From contig CBDFFJ010000008.1 in the NCBI GenBank assembly GCA_965246765.1, positions 1 to 64,000 on the forward strand: a stretch of 64,000 nucleotides of DNA, in the 5' to 3' direction. The notes under the pieces were generated by a model that was not told the DNA's origin, did no database searches, and worked only from the letters and a program-made list of their open reading frames with translations. The translations under genes and the position numbers were made by a program. This stretch comes from UBA1952 sp965246765. Lineage in GTDB: Bacteria > Bacteroidota > Bacteroidia > Chitinophagales > Chitinophagaceae. Numbering within the stretch: position 1 is the stretch's first letter; every line of letters starts with the position of its first letter. This document shows, one piece after another, positions 50,022-59,472 of this stretch.

Positions 50022-52451
50022 TTAGAAAGGATAGCCAATGGCAATATGCAGCACCAGATTACGTTCTTGCCAATCTTTATTGAACGGCTTGAATGCGTCA
50101 GTTGTGCCGCCCCCGCCCTGCGCATATTCCGGATTCTTAATCGGGAAGCCTTCATCAATGCGCAGCACAAAAAGCCCGCTGATGTCAAAGCGTGCCCCAA
50201 GGCCGGTGCTTACTGCTAAATCCTGCGTAAAGCGGCTCAGTTTGAAGTCGCCGCCGGGATAGTCTTCCGCCGGGCGTGCCAGCCAGATATTGCCCGCGTC
50301 CACAAACACAGCGCCGTTTAGGCGGAGCGCCCCGCCAAAAAGCTGCACCACGTCAAATCTGAACTCCGCATTCGCTTCCAGCTTTATGTCGCCTGTCCGG
50401 TCTATAAAGGAGATGCCCGTCCGTCCGGAGGTGTCCCGGTAAGACCCGGGCCCAAGCTGGCGTACGCGCCAGCCGCGCAGGCTGTACGGCCCGCCTACAA
50501 AATACTGCTTGATGTAAGGGAGCACGCTGCTCTTATCGTAAGGGACGCCAATGCCGGCGAAAAAACGGGTGGCCAGCTCGGCATGCTGCCTGCGTATGTA
50601 ATGCCGGGCATCCACCTCTGCCTTGAAATACTGCGAGTAGTTCAGTCCAAGCGAATTTTTCAGGTTGATAGCGGCGTTCACGGCGCCTAACAGTCCTCCG
50701 GCCTCCTCAATGCCTGCCCGCAGGTAGGAGTAGTGCCGTTTTGCAATGGGAGAAGCCCGGTTGGTGTAGGTGAAATAGAGGTTTTCGCCTTCCACCAGGT
50801 TTTCCTGGTAAGAATTGCGCAGAAATGCGTTGGAATCCAGCAGTTGCTGAAAAGCCGAGGATTTGTTGGGAATGCGGAGAATGTTGACAAAAGCCGGCGA
50901 CAGATCCCAGGTGTTGGTGATGCTTTGCTTCCAGTTGTAGTTGAGTGAGAGCGATGTGTTAATCAGCGTAAAATAGTTGACCCGGTCCAGCACATTACTG
51001 CCCACGCCGAGTATGGTGTGCGGCTGATTGGCCCGGATGATGCTGCCAAAGGAAAAAGGGGCAATGAACTTCGGAAAGTCAAGCGTGGCGCTGACGCCCA
51101 GGTTTCGGGAGAGCAGATAAAACCGGTCAAAAAAAGCTGGCTTTGAGGTGTCGTAGCCCAGCTCAATGCCCCCGCTTAGCGAGAGGCTCAATTGGTTAGC
51201 GCCGCGCAGTAGATTTCTGTTGCGGAAGTTGAAACCGATATTGTTTCCGAGGGTATAGGTTGTCCCGCTTGTGACCTCATAATTCGTTGAGAAGTCGTAG
51301 CGCTTAGTTGGGTTCATCAGGATGATGCAACGCAAGGGCCGGTCCGCCGGCAGGGTGGTGTCTTCTACAATATAAGTCTGCACATACTGAAATAGCCCGA
51401 GTTCGTTCAGCTTCGTAATTGTAAGGTCGTAGTTGTCCTGCGTAAAATAATCGCCGGGCTTCAGGAATATGTGATCCTGCAGCACCTTCTCGCGTACATA
51501 ATGCCGGTGATAGCGAAAGGTCACATCTCCGGCCACATGCTCATACATCGTGCTATCCGTGATGTCTTTCCGGTCTATAAAATCGGGATAAACCCGAAGC
51601 CTGCCGATCTTATACCGGCGGTAGGCACTGGGTTCTGCGCCTTTCCGGATTATAATGTTGATGTCAACAGTGGGCTTCTTTTCTGCACGCTGCAGGGCTA
51701 TGAAATTGATGGCGCTTTCAAAAGGATTCGCGGCGTCGCGCAGGAAAGCTTTATTAAAAGTGTCTGCCTCAACATGAATGTTTTCAGCCGTGAACTTGTA
51801 ATAGCCATTGTTGCGGAGCACTGTTGCTATGCGGAGCCGCTCCTCATCGCCCAGGGCCATCGCGAATGGCTTGCCGCCCTGCAGCGGACTCTCCGCCATA
51901 CTCGCAGCCACGATGCTGCGCACGGTGCTGTCATCTACGTCCAGGCTTGTCTTGTTGATAAGGTATCGCAGCCCCGTTTCTACCTCATAAATTGCGGTAG
52001 CTTTCTTGCGGTGGTAATGAACCGTGTCCCGAACCTTACTGTAAAAGTATCCCTGGTTAAAGAGATAGCTGCGTATGTGCTGCGTGCTGCGGTCTGCAAG
52101 CGTGCTGTCATAAATAACAGGGCGCTCTACTGTTTTTATCCGCTGCTGGAATGCCGACGTTGCCGTGTCCCTTGTATATCGTCTGTAGCGCGAGTTGTAG
52201 AGCCAGACCTTGTAGGGGATAAAGCTTAGCAAATAGGTGTTCGGCTTCTGAATGATGAGCGAGCTCAGCGCGTCAGACAGCTCGCCCCTGTTCGTCAATG
52301 TGCGGTCGCTTTTCAGCTTCAGGCTGTTGTTGCGCAGTAGGTACTGCCCTTGCGGTATGTGCTTTGTCGCGCTGCAGCCTGCCAGCAGAATTGCGCACAG
52401 ACAGAATGCCAGCCAGCAGGCAGAGAAACAGAATCGGGAAAGCGCGGGCAT
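50022..52451 (-). CDS. Omp85-family lipoprotein, TamL-like
   Basis: An 809-residue BamA/TamA-type outer-membrane assembly protein. The start at 52451 gives a signal peptide with lipobox LLAGC (Cys at residue 26), the mark of the Bacteroidota TamL variant; a longer frame and an ATG seven codons upstream are less good. POTRA domains follow (DIIIRKGAEPSAY and LRVYPDFIDRKDI regions). The C-terminal barrel has GGIELGYDTSKPAFFDRFYL, the lid motif PYIKQYFVGGPYSLRGWRVR and the final FKPFNKDWQERNLVLHIAIG. It may work in exporting or assembling surface proteins. It lies 112 bases upstream of the M1 peptidase gene on the same strand. Confidence 0.87.
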   Translation of the reverse strand: MPALSRFCFSACWLAFCLCAILLAGCSATKHIPQGQYLLRNNSLKLKSDRTLTNRGELSDALSSLIIQKPNTYLLSFIPYKVWLYNSRYRRYTRDTATSAFQQRIKTVERPVIYDSTLADRSTQHIRSYLFNQGYFYSKVRDTVHYHRKKATAIYEVETGLRYLINKTSLDVDDSTVRSIVAASMAESPLQGGKPFAMALGDEERLRIATVLRNNGYYKFTAENIHVEADTFNKAFLRDAANPFESAINFIALQRAEKKPTVDINIIIRKGAEPSAYRRYKIGRLRVYPDFIDRKDITDSTMYEHVAGDVTFRYHRHYVREKVLQDHIFLKPGDYFTQDNYDLTITKLNELGLFQYVQTYIVEDTTLPADRPLRCIILMNPTKRYDFSTNYEVTSGTTYTLGNNIGFNFRNRNLLRGANQLSLSLSGGIELGYDTSKPAFFDRFYLLSRNLGVSATLDFPKFIAPFSFGSIIRANQPHTILGVGSNVLDRVNYFTLINTSLSLNYNWKQSITNTWDLSPAFVNILRIPNKSSAFQQLLDSNAFLRNSYQENLVEGENLYFTYTNRASPIAKRHYSYLRAGIEEAGGLLGAVNAAINLKNSLGLNYSQYFKAEVDARHYIRRQHAELATRFFAGIGVPYDKSSVLPYIKQYFVGGPYSLRGWRVRQLGPGSYRDTSGRTGISFIDRTGDIKLEANAEFRFDVVQLFGGALRLNGAVFVDAGNIWLARPAEDYPGGDFKLSRFTQDLAVSTGLGARFDISGLFVLRIDEGFPIKNPEYAQGGGGTTDAFKPFNKDWQERNLVLHIAIGYPF

Positions 52452-52491
52452 GCGGTTGATGAAGGGCGGCATTCCGGTAGCTTTGCCCCTT

Positions 52492-53232
52492 GTGATTACG
52501 AAGGCGCAAGTTAAAGATATTCGTGCCCTGGCTACGGCAAAGGGCCGGGCGGCGCAAGGCGCGTTCCTTGCTGAAGGCGATAAGCTGGCGCGGGAGTGGC
52601 TGGCATCGCAGGCTGGCATCAGATATGTCATAGCTGTGCCCGGCTGGACGGAGGCAAACCATGCATTGATATCCCGCCACCCCGAAGCGCACACAATGAC
52701 TGTAACGGAAGATGAGCTTGCGCGTATTTCCACACAGCAGACGCCTAACGGTGCGCTGGTAATACCGGCTATACCGTCGCCACCGGCATCACTCCCCGGC
52801 AATGAATGGTGCCTCGTGCTTGACTCGGTCCAGGATCCCGGAAACGTAGGAGCGATCATCCGCATAGCAGACTGGTTTGGTGTGAAGCACGTTGTCTGCT
52901 CACCGGGCTGCGCTGACTACTACAATCCCAAAGTAGTAGCTGCCGGCATGGGCGGGCACCTGCGCGTGGCATTGCATACAAGCATGCTGGCGCCGTATCT
53001 TGAAAGCTTCGGTATGCCCGTGCTCGCTGCTACGCTGGGAGGTGCGTCCATGCACAGCCTTCGGCGGCAGGAAGCCGCTGCGCTCGTCATTGGCAATGAG
53101 TCTAAAGGGATCTCGGAGGAGGTGCTGCGCTTTGCTACGCAAGCCGTGACAATCCCTAAAAGAGGCGGCGCTGAATCTCTCAATGCCGCTGTAGCTGCCG
53201 GCATCCTGCTGGCGGCATTAGGGCCGGCCTAA
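52492..53232 (+). CDS. SpoU/TrmH-type RNA 2'-O-ribose methyltransferase
   Basis: A 246-residue SPOUT methyltransferase. The start is taken as GTG at 52492 (product MITKAQVKDIRALA), since ATGs at 52450 and 52459 would overlap the divergent Omp85 gene; these cannot be excluded. The N-terminal RNA-binding part has AFLAEGDKLAREWLAS. The three knot motifs are present: LDSVQDPGNVGAIIRIADWF, VIGNESKGISEEVLRFA and SLNAAVAAGILLAALG. The exact rRNA or tRNA target is unknown. Confidence 0.9.
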   Translation: MITKAQVKDIRALATAKGRAAQGAFLAEGDKLAREWLASQAGIRYVIAVPGWTEANHALISRHPEAHTMTVTEDELARISTQQTPNGALVIPAIPSPPASLPGNEWCLVLDSVQDPGNVGAIIRIADWFGVKHVVCSPGCADYYNPKVVAAGMGGHLRVALHTSMLAPYLESFGMPVLAATLGGASMHSLRRQEAAALVIGNESKGISEEVLRFATQAVTIPKRGGAESLNAAVAAGILLAALGPA

Positions 53233-53311
53233 GTTTTTTGACGCCGGCCGTTAAGTCTGGCACGGGGGTTGGTTAAGACTGCACAAGCTTAACCCTGAAA
53301 ATCATCCGGCA

Positions 53312-54151
53312 ATGAAACGTATTTTGCTCCCCGCTCTCGCCATTCTTATCAGCCACTTTGCTGCAAGCGCCCAAAGCGGCAATCTGAGCATACTCAAGCT
53401 CCGCCTGAGCGACCGATCCGGAATATCGGTAAATCTGGACGGACGTTTTATAGACCGCCAGACGACCTCGCTTACGCTTGATGGTATTCGCTCCGGCCTT
53501 CACCATATTGAGGTATATGCTTCACAAGGCTATCGCCGCCGCCCCGTGCGCATTTATACCGGCACCATTCGCCTGGCGCCTGCCACTGTCAATGCAGGAG
53601 TGGTAGATATCTACAGTCGCGGCCTCAGCCTGCGGTCAAGGCGCCTTGACGAGTACGACTATGCCGATCATGAGCCTGAGGGAGGCTATGACAGGGATAA
53701 AGCAAACGACAATTACCGGCCCAACCGTGATGGCGACGGCTCTGATGATGTGTATGACAACAGTCGCGGAAATCGCGGAGGCAGCGCTGACGGCTCTGCC
53801 GCCCAAACCGAGACTGGCGTGGGTTCATTCCCGCACGGGCGCGGCGCTGTAACCGGCAGCATCAACCCGCTGACCCGGCGTGACATGGACGATCTGCACA
53901 GCCGCATATCGTCGCATATCACCGATACCGACAAAGAACAGCTTCTGAAAAGCGTGATCCAGAACAGAAATGCGTCAACGGAGCAGATTCGGGAGATGCT
54001 GCTCTGGCTGGCTTTTGACAGCACGCGTCTGGACTTTGCCAAGTGGGCATACCCTCATGCATCAGACCGAAGCAACTACTGGAAGCTGGAAGACGTGTTT
54101 TCGTTTGATTCTTCCAAGAAAGAATTTTCTGAGTCAACCGGACGCCGGTAG
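53312..54151 (+). CDS. DUF4476 secreted protein
   Basis: A 279-residue exported protein with a signal peptide (ILLPALAILISHFAASA). An N-terminal beta-rich domain (residues about 22-100, with SGISVNLDGRFIDRQTTSLT) is followed by an Asp/Asn/Arg/Gly-rich flexible linker (about 115-175, DRDKANDNYRPNRDGDGSDD). A C-terminal DUF4476 helical domain closes the protein (DTDKEQLLKSVIQNRNASTE, EQIREMLLWLAFDSTRLDFA and NYWKLEDVFSFDS). Function is unknown; DUF4476 proteins are Bacteroidota-specific and usually extracytoplasmic. Confidence 0.82.
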   Translation: MKRILLPALAILISHFAASAQSGNLSILKLRLSDRSGISVNLDGRFIDRQTTSLTLDGIRSGLHHIEVYASQGYRRRPVRIYTGTIRLAPATVNAGVVDIYSRGLSLRSRRLDEYDYADHEPEGGYDRDKANDNYRPNRDGDGSDDVYDNSRGNRGGSADGSAAQTETGVGSFPHGRGAVTGSINPLTRRDMDDLHSRISSHITDTDKEQLLKSVIQNRNASTEQIREMLLWLAFDSTRLDFAKWAYPHASDRSNYWKLEDVFSFDSSKKEFSESTGRR

Positions 54152-54159
54152 CTAAAAAA

Positions 54160-54732
54160 TCATTGCAAGGCCCAGCGGCTTGCGAAGATCTTTCCGACGA
54201 GTGCCCCGATAGCGAGGCCCAGTAACCCGCCGGCAAATACGTCCGCAGGCCAATGGACACCGACATAAACCTGAGCATAGCACACTGCCAGCGCCCAGCA
54301 TATAGGTATCGGCCAAAACCAACGCAGCCGTCCGTGGAGCGTCACAGCGCTGAATGAGCCCAGCGCGAAGTGATTGGCTGCGTGTGACGACGGAAAGCTC
54401 CAGCCACTGCTGCGCTGCACGATGAGATGCACCAGGGACGCAAACCTCGGATCGTTGCAGGGCCGCACACGCTGTACCCAGGGCTTGATCAGCGATCCGC
54501 TTATGGCGTCGGCCAGCGCAAAGCAGAGGATGAACCCGAGACACCATAGCCATCCGCGCTTTCCCCAGTTAGCAGGCATAAAGATGAGCAGAAAAAGATA
54601 CAGCGGCGCCCAGGTAAACTGATTGCGCACATACGGCATCACCGCATCCAGCGCAGCGCAGCGCCAGGCGGCATGCATGTAATACCAGATCTCATAATCA
54701 ATGGACAGCAGCCAGGCGTTGAAACCGTTCAT
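54160..54732 (-). CDS. PAP2-family lipid phosphatase
   Basis: A 190-residue membrane phosphatase with about five transmembrane segments. The catalytic signature is complete: KPWVQRVRPC, then PSSHAANHFALG, and the final motif YAQVYVGVHWPADVFAG with the catalytic His and Asp. Undecaprenyl pyrophosphate recycling is the likeliest role, which fits the polyprenyl-phosphate sugar transferase encoded nearby, but other lipid phosphates are possible. It begins three bases after the methyltransferase gene, in one likely operon. Confidence 0.87.
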   Translation of the reverse strand: MNGFNAWLLSIDYEIWYYMHAAWRCAALDAVMPYVRNQFTWAPLYLFLLIFMPANWGKRGWLWCLGFILCFALADAISGSLIKPWVQRVRPCNDPRFASLVHLIVQRSSGWSFPSSHAANHFALGSFSAVTLHGRLRWFWPIPICWALAVCYAQVYVGVHWPADVFAGGLLGLAIGALVGKIFASRWALQ

Positions 54733-54735
54733 CGG

Positions 54736-55470
54736 CTATTTCTTAAAGACCATGATCAGACGGGGCGACTCCAGCGGGTTGAATTCTTCCAGCCTGTAAT
54801 TCCCGAAAGTTGCCACAAGGCTCATGCCCGCGTTCTTAAACAGCCTTATAAACTCCGAGAGGCCGAAAGCCGCTACACGCTCTACGTATTGCCTTGCTTT
54901 GCCGTCCGCATCCGCGAAGGAAATTTCCTTGAGAAAGTGGCCGTGCTCTATGCGGCGCTCAATTTGGAACGAGTAGCTCCCGCGCTGCACCGTTTCCTGC
55001 GGAATAAGGTTTCGGGCTGCGCGTTCGCTGTTCAGATAGTCCAGCACAAGAATACCGCCCGGCTTCAGCCCTTTGGCAAAGGACTTAGCGGCCAGCTGGT
55101 GATCACGTGTGTTCGCAAAGTATCCGAAAGACGTGAAAAAGTTGAATGCGTAGTCAAAATAGTTGATGTAGAACGGCATCCGCATGTCCTGCACGAAAAA
55201 GCGCAAATGGTCGCTCTCATGGGCCTTGGCAATTTCAATGCTGGTGTGGGAGAGGTCAATGCCTGTAACATCAAAGCCGCGGTCGGCAAGCTCTGTGGCA
55301 AATCGCCCTTCGCCGCAGGCAATATCCACCATGCGGCTGCCCGGCAGGGGCTGGAGATACTTTACAAGCTGCGTCACAAACGCTCCTGCCTCCAGCTCGT
55401 CGCGGTGCTGATAGAGAATGCGGTAGTATGGCGAGCCGAACCAGCGCTCAAACCAATTGGAATCGGGCAT
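54736..55470 (-). CDS. SAM-dependent methyltransferase, class I
   Basis: A 244-residue Rossmann-fold methyltransferase. Motif I is MVDIACGEGRFATELADRGF, followed by DVTGIDLSHTSIEIAKAHES and FFVQDMRMPFYINYFDYAFNFF. The substrate is unknown. Its place between the PAP2 phosphatase and the WecA-like gene suggests a polysaccharide or lipid-related methylation, by context only. A terminal VFKK suggests an intact end. Confidence 0.83.
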   Translation of the reverse strand: MPDSNWFERWFGSPYYRILYQHRDELEAGAFVTQLVKYLQPLPGSRMVDIACGEGRFATELADRGFDVTGIDLSHTSIEIAKAHESDHLRFFVQDMRMPFYINYFDYAFNFFTSFGYFANTRDHQLAAKSFAKGLKPGGILVLDYLNSERAARNLIPQETVQRGSYSFQIERRIEHGHFLKEISFADADGKARQYVERVAAFGLSEFIRLFKNAGMSLVATFGNYRLEEFNPLESPRLIMVFKK

Positions 55471-55532
55471 GAAAAGCAGCTTTTGGGAAACGCTGCAAAT
55501 ATAGGCGCATCGCCCGCGCGCCGGCTTATCGC

Positions 55533-56762
55533 TCAGCTGGCGCTCATATCGCTCAGCGCAAGCTCTTCCTCTTTAAGATGTATTGCTTTCCCGCCCACCA
55601 TGATTGTGTTAGGAACTTTAATGGCGTTATTAATAGTCACGCTCTTTGGCCTTGAGCGGCGGCGCAATATGATCTGCGGCTTAGTAGGAAGCTGCAGATG
55701 GCTGCGGCGCAGGTACACGAGAATGGCGTACAGGCCAAGCATGAAGCAGAGCATCGTAGCCACCGCGATGTTGATATTATAATGCTGCATCCAGAGGGCA
55801 AGGGCTGTCACTGCAACATTGGCGGCAAGTATAACGGATACTGTGCGGGTATGTGACAAGCCAATATCAAGAAGGTAGTGATGCAGGTGCGTACGGTCGG
55901 CACGGAAGGGCGAGTGACCCCTGAGAATGCGCATGGTGAATACGCGAAACGTATCAAAGACCGGTATGAAGAGTATGGCCAGCGTTACGACGAATACACC
56001 GGGCGAGGATACGATGATGGCATCAATGCTGCCACCTGTGTGATATGTGTTTATTGAAAGGATGCCCAGCACCGAGACGACAAACCCGATAATCAGGGAG
56101 CCGGTGTCGCCCATAAAAATTTTTGCAGGCGCAAGATTATAGCGCAGGAAGCCGATCAGGGCCCCCGTCATGCTGAACGCCAGCACCGATTCGCTCACTT
56201 TACCATAAGCCGCCAGGAACAGGCCGAGCATTGTAGTAATATATACGCCAATGCTGCCCGCAAGACCGTCTATCCCGTCAACAAGATTAAAGGCATTGGT
56301 CACGAATATGCAGCCGATAATAGAGAAGGGAATTGATGCCCAGTCGGGAAGCATATATATCCCGAATAAGCCGCCCAGGGAATGCAGGCGGACATCTGCG
56401 AACACTACGGTGATAGCCGCCGCTATAGCCTGCGCAATAAACTTCTTGCTCGGGCTGATCGCCACCAGATCATCTTTTAATCCCGTAATAAACAGAATAA
56501 GGCAGGCCGCCGCTATATAGTTCCACTTGGGAAAGCTTAGCGGCTTTATAAGCAGGGATGCAACAATAAAAAAAGCGAAGAAAATTCCGATGCCGCCCAG
56601 ATTGGGCACAATGCGGACGTGCAGCTTGCGATGATTATCAGGGATGTCAAGCAGTCGTTTGCGCTTGGCGATATAAATAATATTGGGAACTGAAAAAAGG
56701 CTGAGCACCAGCGAGCCGGCTATAGCAAGAAAGTATGAAATATAAGGTTGAAGTGCGTTCAT
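55533..56762 (-). CDS. polyprenyl-phosphate sugar-1-phosphate transferase (WecA/MraY family)
   Basis: A 409-residue inner-membrane glycosyl-1-phosphate transferase with about ten transmembrane helices. It moves a sugar-1-phosphate from a UDP-sugar onto undecaprenyl phosphate to begin glycan assembly. Key motifs: NHRKLHVRIVPNLGGIGIFF, DDL in ITGLKDDLVAISPSKKF, NLVDGIDGLAGSIGVY, MGDTGSLIIGF, and HLHHYLLDIG in the loop near the C-terminus. It heads the methyltransferase and PAP2 genes. TACCTTTG on the minus strand upstream is an exact -7 box. Confidence 0.92.
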   Translation of the reverse strand: MNALQPYISYFLAIAGSLVLSLFSVPNIIYIAKRKRLLDIPDNHRKLHVRIVPNLGGIGIFFAFFIVASLLIKPLSFPKWNYIAAACLILFITGLKDDLVAISPSKKFIAQAIAAAITVVFADVRLHSLGGLFGIYMLPDWASIPFSIIGCIFVTNAFNLVDGIDGLAGSIGVYITTMLGLFLAAYGKVSESVLAFSMTGALIGFLRYNLAPAKIFMGDTGSLIIGFVVSVLGILSINTYHTGGSIDAIIVSSPGVFVVTLAILFIPVFDTFRVFTMRILRGHSPFRADRTHLHHYLLDIGLSHTRTVSVILAANVAVTALALWMQHYNINIAVATMLCFMLGLYAILVYLRRSHLQLPTKPQIILRRRSRPKSVTINNAIKVPNTIMVGGKAIHLKEEELALSDMSAS

Positions 56763-56791
56763 TTCTCAGTCCATATAATTCATTGCACCGG

Positions 56792-56799
56792 CAAAGGTA
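56792..56799 (-). promoter_or_regulatory. -7 box upstream of WecA-like gene
   Basis: The minus strand reads TACCTTTG followed by CCGG, exact TANNTTTG, about 30 bases before the ATG. No clear -33 was found. Confidence 0.5.
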
Positions 56800-56931
56800 A
56801 GGATGCTATTCCCTCCCATGCAGCACCAATGGATGATTCTATTACACGTTTCGCTCAATTGCACGACCGAAAAGTGCGAAACAATTCTCATTTGCCGGTA
56901 ATAAATGATCGTCAATGATTGGTTATTCGCG

Positions 56932-58542
56932 CTATGTTTTGGCGTTGAGGGGCGCCTCATCCTGCACATGTATGTGGATCTTCAGATGCCGCTGAACCGG
57001 AATACCTGCGCAGACCGCGCTGCGATATTTATTAAAGCCGGCAGCAAACTGATACGATCCAGGCGCAAATTTTGACGTCCCTGCAATTTCCAGCGTAAGG
57101 CCGCTTACCGTGATATTCTGATCAGTTGTCAGCCTCACATCTGCATCGGGGTGAAAGTGCAGTTGCGCACAATAGCCCAATGCTTCAGCCCCTTTTATCT
57201 CATCGCTTATGTCAAGGCCGTGTTCCGTCCAGGAGAATGTTCGCCGGTGGACAACATTATAATAACCGTAAGGCTGATATACTACAGTCAGCCCGCCCGC
57301 CTGCTCGCCGACCTGCAGCAGCCGGGCCCGCCTCCCAACTCTGAAGGATTTCCAGACTTCAGACGAGTCTTTTGGCCCGATGGTGACCGTGTTGTGCGCT
57401 GCTGTTCCGCGTTCTGAATTGCGGCGCGGGCCTGGCTCATAGGTAGAGGTGCCGTTATCTACTATAACTGGCCGTCCCATGTAGTAAAGGCAGAAAGTTC
57501 CGATGTCTGCGTGGGCATGGCCCGGCTGGTTAGCAGGTTGAACAGGAGCCACATCAATTGCCAGCTCTATGTCGCCGCAGCATATCATCCTGTAGCCGCT
57601 CTCCTTTAAGGTAATGCGCTCCGGCTTAATGCCCAGCAGCGCGGAGTATCGAAGCAGCTCTCGTGTGTCGGGGGCAATGCCCGGCGCACAGTCGTTGAAT
57701 TGCGGCCAGGTGCCGTCGCTGAACGTGATAGCCTGCATCCAGCCAAGCATTTTTCCGATAGCGGCTGCGATAGCACTGCTCAGGCCGCTTCTTTCAATCC
57801 CTGACGCCATAAGCAGCTCAAAACACTGCATGAGCCGCCATAGGAGCAGGCTGTGATACATGGGGCTCCCTTCCACATGGCCGCCGTCCGGCAGCAACTG
57901 CTCCGCTATGCACCGTGTCAGAAGACTTTCGCCACGATGCAGAAAATGTTCATTCCTGAAGTAGATACCCGCGCAGAGTATGCCCATCGCATTTTCCCAC
58001 AGGTGATTGCCCTGGATGTGATGTTCGGGAAACCTGCAAAGCCAGTCCGCATCGGCATACAGCCGGCTTAGCAGGCCCACGTCCTTTATGCCAAACGTCA
58101 ATACGAATCTGATCCAGGCCATGATGCGCAACGAGGCCGGGTAGGCGTCTGAGGCCACCAGCCTTTTACAGTCCGCGGCTACAAATTCCTGAATCGTCGC
58201 CAGACGCGCTTCCGCTGAGACGGTGTCGTCATAAAGCCATTCAAAATAAGCCAGATTATAGGTCCAGAGCAAACCCTCAGCGCTGTAGTTCCAATCAATG
58301 GCTGCCGGGAATGCAACTGTCCGGTTCAGGAATGAGAACCGGCGCTTATCAGGCTCGAATCTGTGCAGAACATTTAACCCATGCAGTGAAACCTGAGGCC
58401 ATTTCATCGCTAATGCTATATCGCTTGCATCTGCGTTTGCAGGCTTGTTGATGGCCATCGCTATCCGTCGTGTTAGCCGGCACCACAACTGCTCCCGCTT
58501 AAGCGGATGGATCGTGTAGTACCAGCGGAGCAAAGCGTCCAT
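56932..58542 (-). CDS. heparinase II/III-like protein
   Basis: A 536-residue polysaccharide-lyase-like protein: an alpha/alpha toroid (residues about 100-330, with HHIQGNHLWENAMGILCAGI and LLPDGGHVEGSPMYHSLLLW) and a C-terminal beta-sandwich (about 340-520) with NQPGHAHADIGTFCLY, the segment holding the conserved His of the family. No signal peptide is visible, which is usual in O-antigen/exopolysaccharide cluster members. Those are thought to cut or trim the glycan during assembly. It starts 5 bases after meaB ends, on the same strand. Confidence 0.87.
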   Translation of the reverse strand: MDALLRWYYTIHPLKREQLWCRLTRRIAMAINKPANADASDIALAMKWPQVSLHGLNVLHRFEPDKRRFSFLNRTVAFPAAIDWNYSAEGLLWTYNLAYFEWLYDDTVSAEARLATIQEFVAADCKRLVASDAYPASLRIMAWIRFVLTFGIKDVGLLSRLYADADWLCRFPEHHIQGNHLWENAMGILCAGIYFRNEHFLHRGESLLTRCIAEQLLPDGGHVEGSPMYHSLLLWRLMQCFELLMASGIERSGLSSAIAAAIGKMLGWMQAITFSDGTWPQFNDCAPGIAPDTRELLRYSALLGIKPERITLKESGYRMICCGDIELAIDVAPVQPANQPGHAHADIGTFCLYYMGRPVIVDNGTSTYEPGPRRNSERGTAAHNTVTIGPKDSSEVWKSFRVGRRARLLQVGEQAGGLTVVYQPYGYYNVVHRRTFSWTEHGLDISDEIKGAEALGYCAQLHFHPDADVRLTTDQNITVSGLTLEIAGTSKFAPGSYQFAAGFNKYRSAVCAGIPVQRHLKIHIHVQDEAPLNAKT

Positions 58543-58547
58543 ACAAT

Positions 58548-59465
58548 TCAGACAGCCATTTGCTGCGCAAAGACGTACATATTGAAATCCTTTTGGGCCA
58601 TTGCGTCCTCCAAAGCGCCGGAGAGCTGCGCTTTACTCATATGCTTCATCCGGATAGACTGAATCAGGCGATAAGCCTTCTCCAGCATGAGGTAATTGCG
58701 GCGGAACCCTGCGGCCTTCGCCTGGCTGAGCGCTGAGACAATGGTCGCAGACAGCATCGGCACACCTTCGCCGCTGCTTGCGATAGTTTTCAGGACAGGT
58801 GTTTCGTTTGTGCCATCCGCGCGCTCGTGAGCCATGACGCGGAGATTCTGGTACAGCCGTTCCGCATCCGGCCTGTCGGCCTTATTTACTACAAATATAT
58901 CAGCAATCTCAAGCAGGCCAGCCTTCATGGTCTGAATGGTATCACCAGCCTCGGGCACTAGCGTCACAACGGTACAATCCGCAATACCGGCTATCTCCAC
59001 CTCGCTCTGGCCCACGCCGACTGTTTCTACCAACACTAAGTCAAAACCTGCCTCTTTCACCACATCTATAATCTCAAAAATCCGCGGATGCAATCCGCCC
59101 AGTGCGCCGCGGCTGGCAAGCGAGCGGATAAATACGTGCGGGTGATTGTAAAAGCGCGACATACGGATGCGGTCGCCCAACAGGGAGCCGAAATGAAATG
59201 GCGAGCTGGGGTCAACGGCGATAACGGCTACTTTTTTGCCTGCCTCTGTCCATTCGCTAAGCAGCGCATTGACCAACGTACTTTTACCCGCGCCCGGCGG
59301 CCCGGTGATGCCGACAAGCTTCGGCGCTGCGGTATGCTTCAGCGACAGCAAGAGCTCCTGCGAGGGTAGAAGGTCGTTTTCAACGATGGTAATGCCGCGG
59401 GCCAGCGCGCCTGCATCGCCGGCTCTGATACGAAGCAGTAAGGATTGAATTTCGGCAGGCGGCAC
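58548..59465 (-). CDS. meaB: methylmalonyl-CoA mutase-associated GTPase
   Basis: A G-protein chaperone that loads B12 into and protects methylmalonyl-CoA mutase. The start is set at GTG 59465 (MPPAEIQSLLLRIRAGDAGA), where homology begins, as no ATG lies at the right place. The 305-residue product has P-loop GITGPPGAGKSTLVNALL, IAVDPSSPFHFGSLLGDRIR, VETVGVGQSEVEIAGIADC, NKADRPDAERLYQN and the C-terminal dimerisation helices. It supports the mutase subunit at 36.5 kb. It precedes the heparinase-like gene by 5 bases. Confidence 0.93.
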   Translation of the reverse strand: MPPAEIQSLLLRIRAGDAGALARGITIVENDLLPSQELLLSLKHTAAPKLVGITGPPGAGKSTLVNALLSEWTEAGKKVAVIAVDPSSPFHFGSLLGDRIRMSRFYNHPHVFIRSLASRGALGGLHPRIFEIIDVVKEAGFDLVLVETVGVGQSEVEIAGIADCTVVTLVPEAGDTIQTMKAGLLEIADIFVVNKADRPDAERLYQNLRVMAHERADGTNETPVLKTIASSGEGVPMLSATIVSALSQAKAAGFRRNYLMLEKAYRLIQSIRMKHMSKAQLSGALEDAMAQKDFNMYVFAQQMAV

Positions 59466-59472
59466 TAAAAAA

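Noticed and set aside
49910..50200. N-terminal extension of the M1 peptidase frame
   Set aside because: The extra codons overlap the Omp85 gene's end and lack family sequence; the ATG at 49909 opens a signal peptide.
52452..52865. N-terminal extension of the Omp85 frame
   Set aside because: It runs through the divergent methyltransferase gene; the lipobox signal at 52451 fixes the start.
53222..53249. GGCCGGC/GCCGGCC hairpin at the methyltransferase stop as a terminator
   Set aside because: The T run is inside the loop, not after the stem, so it does not have the usual terminator form.
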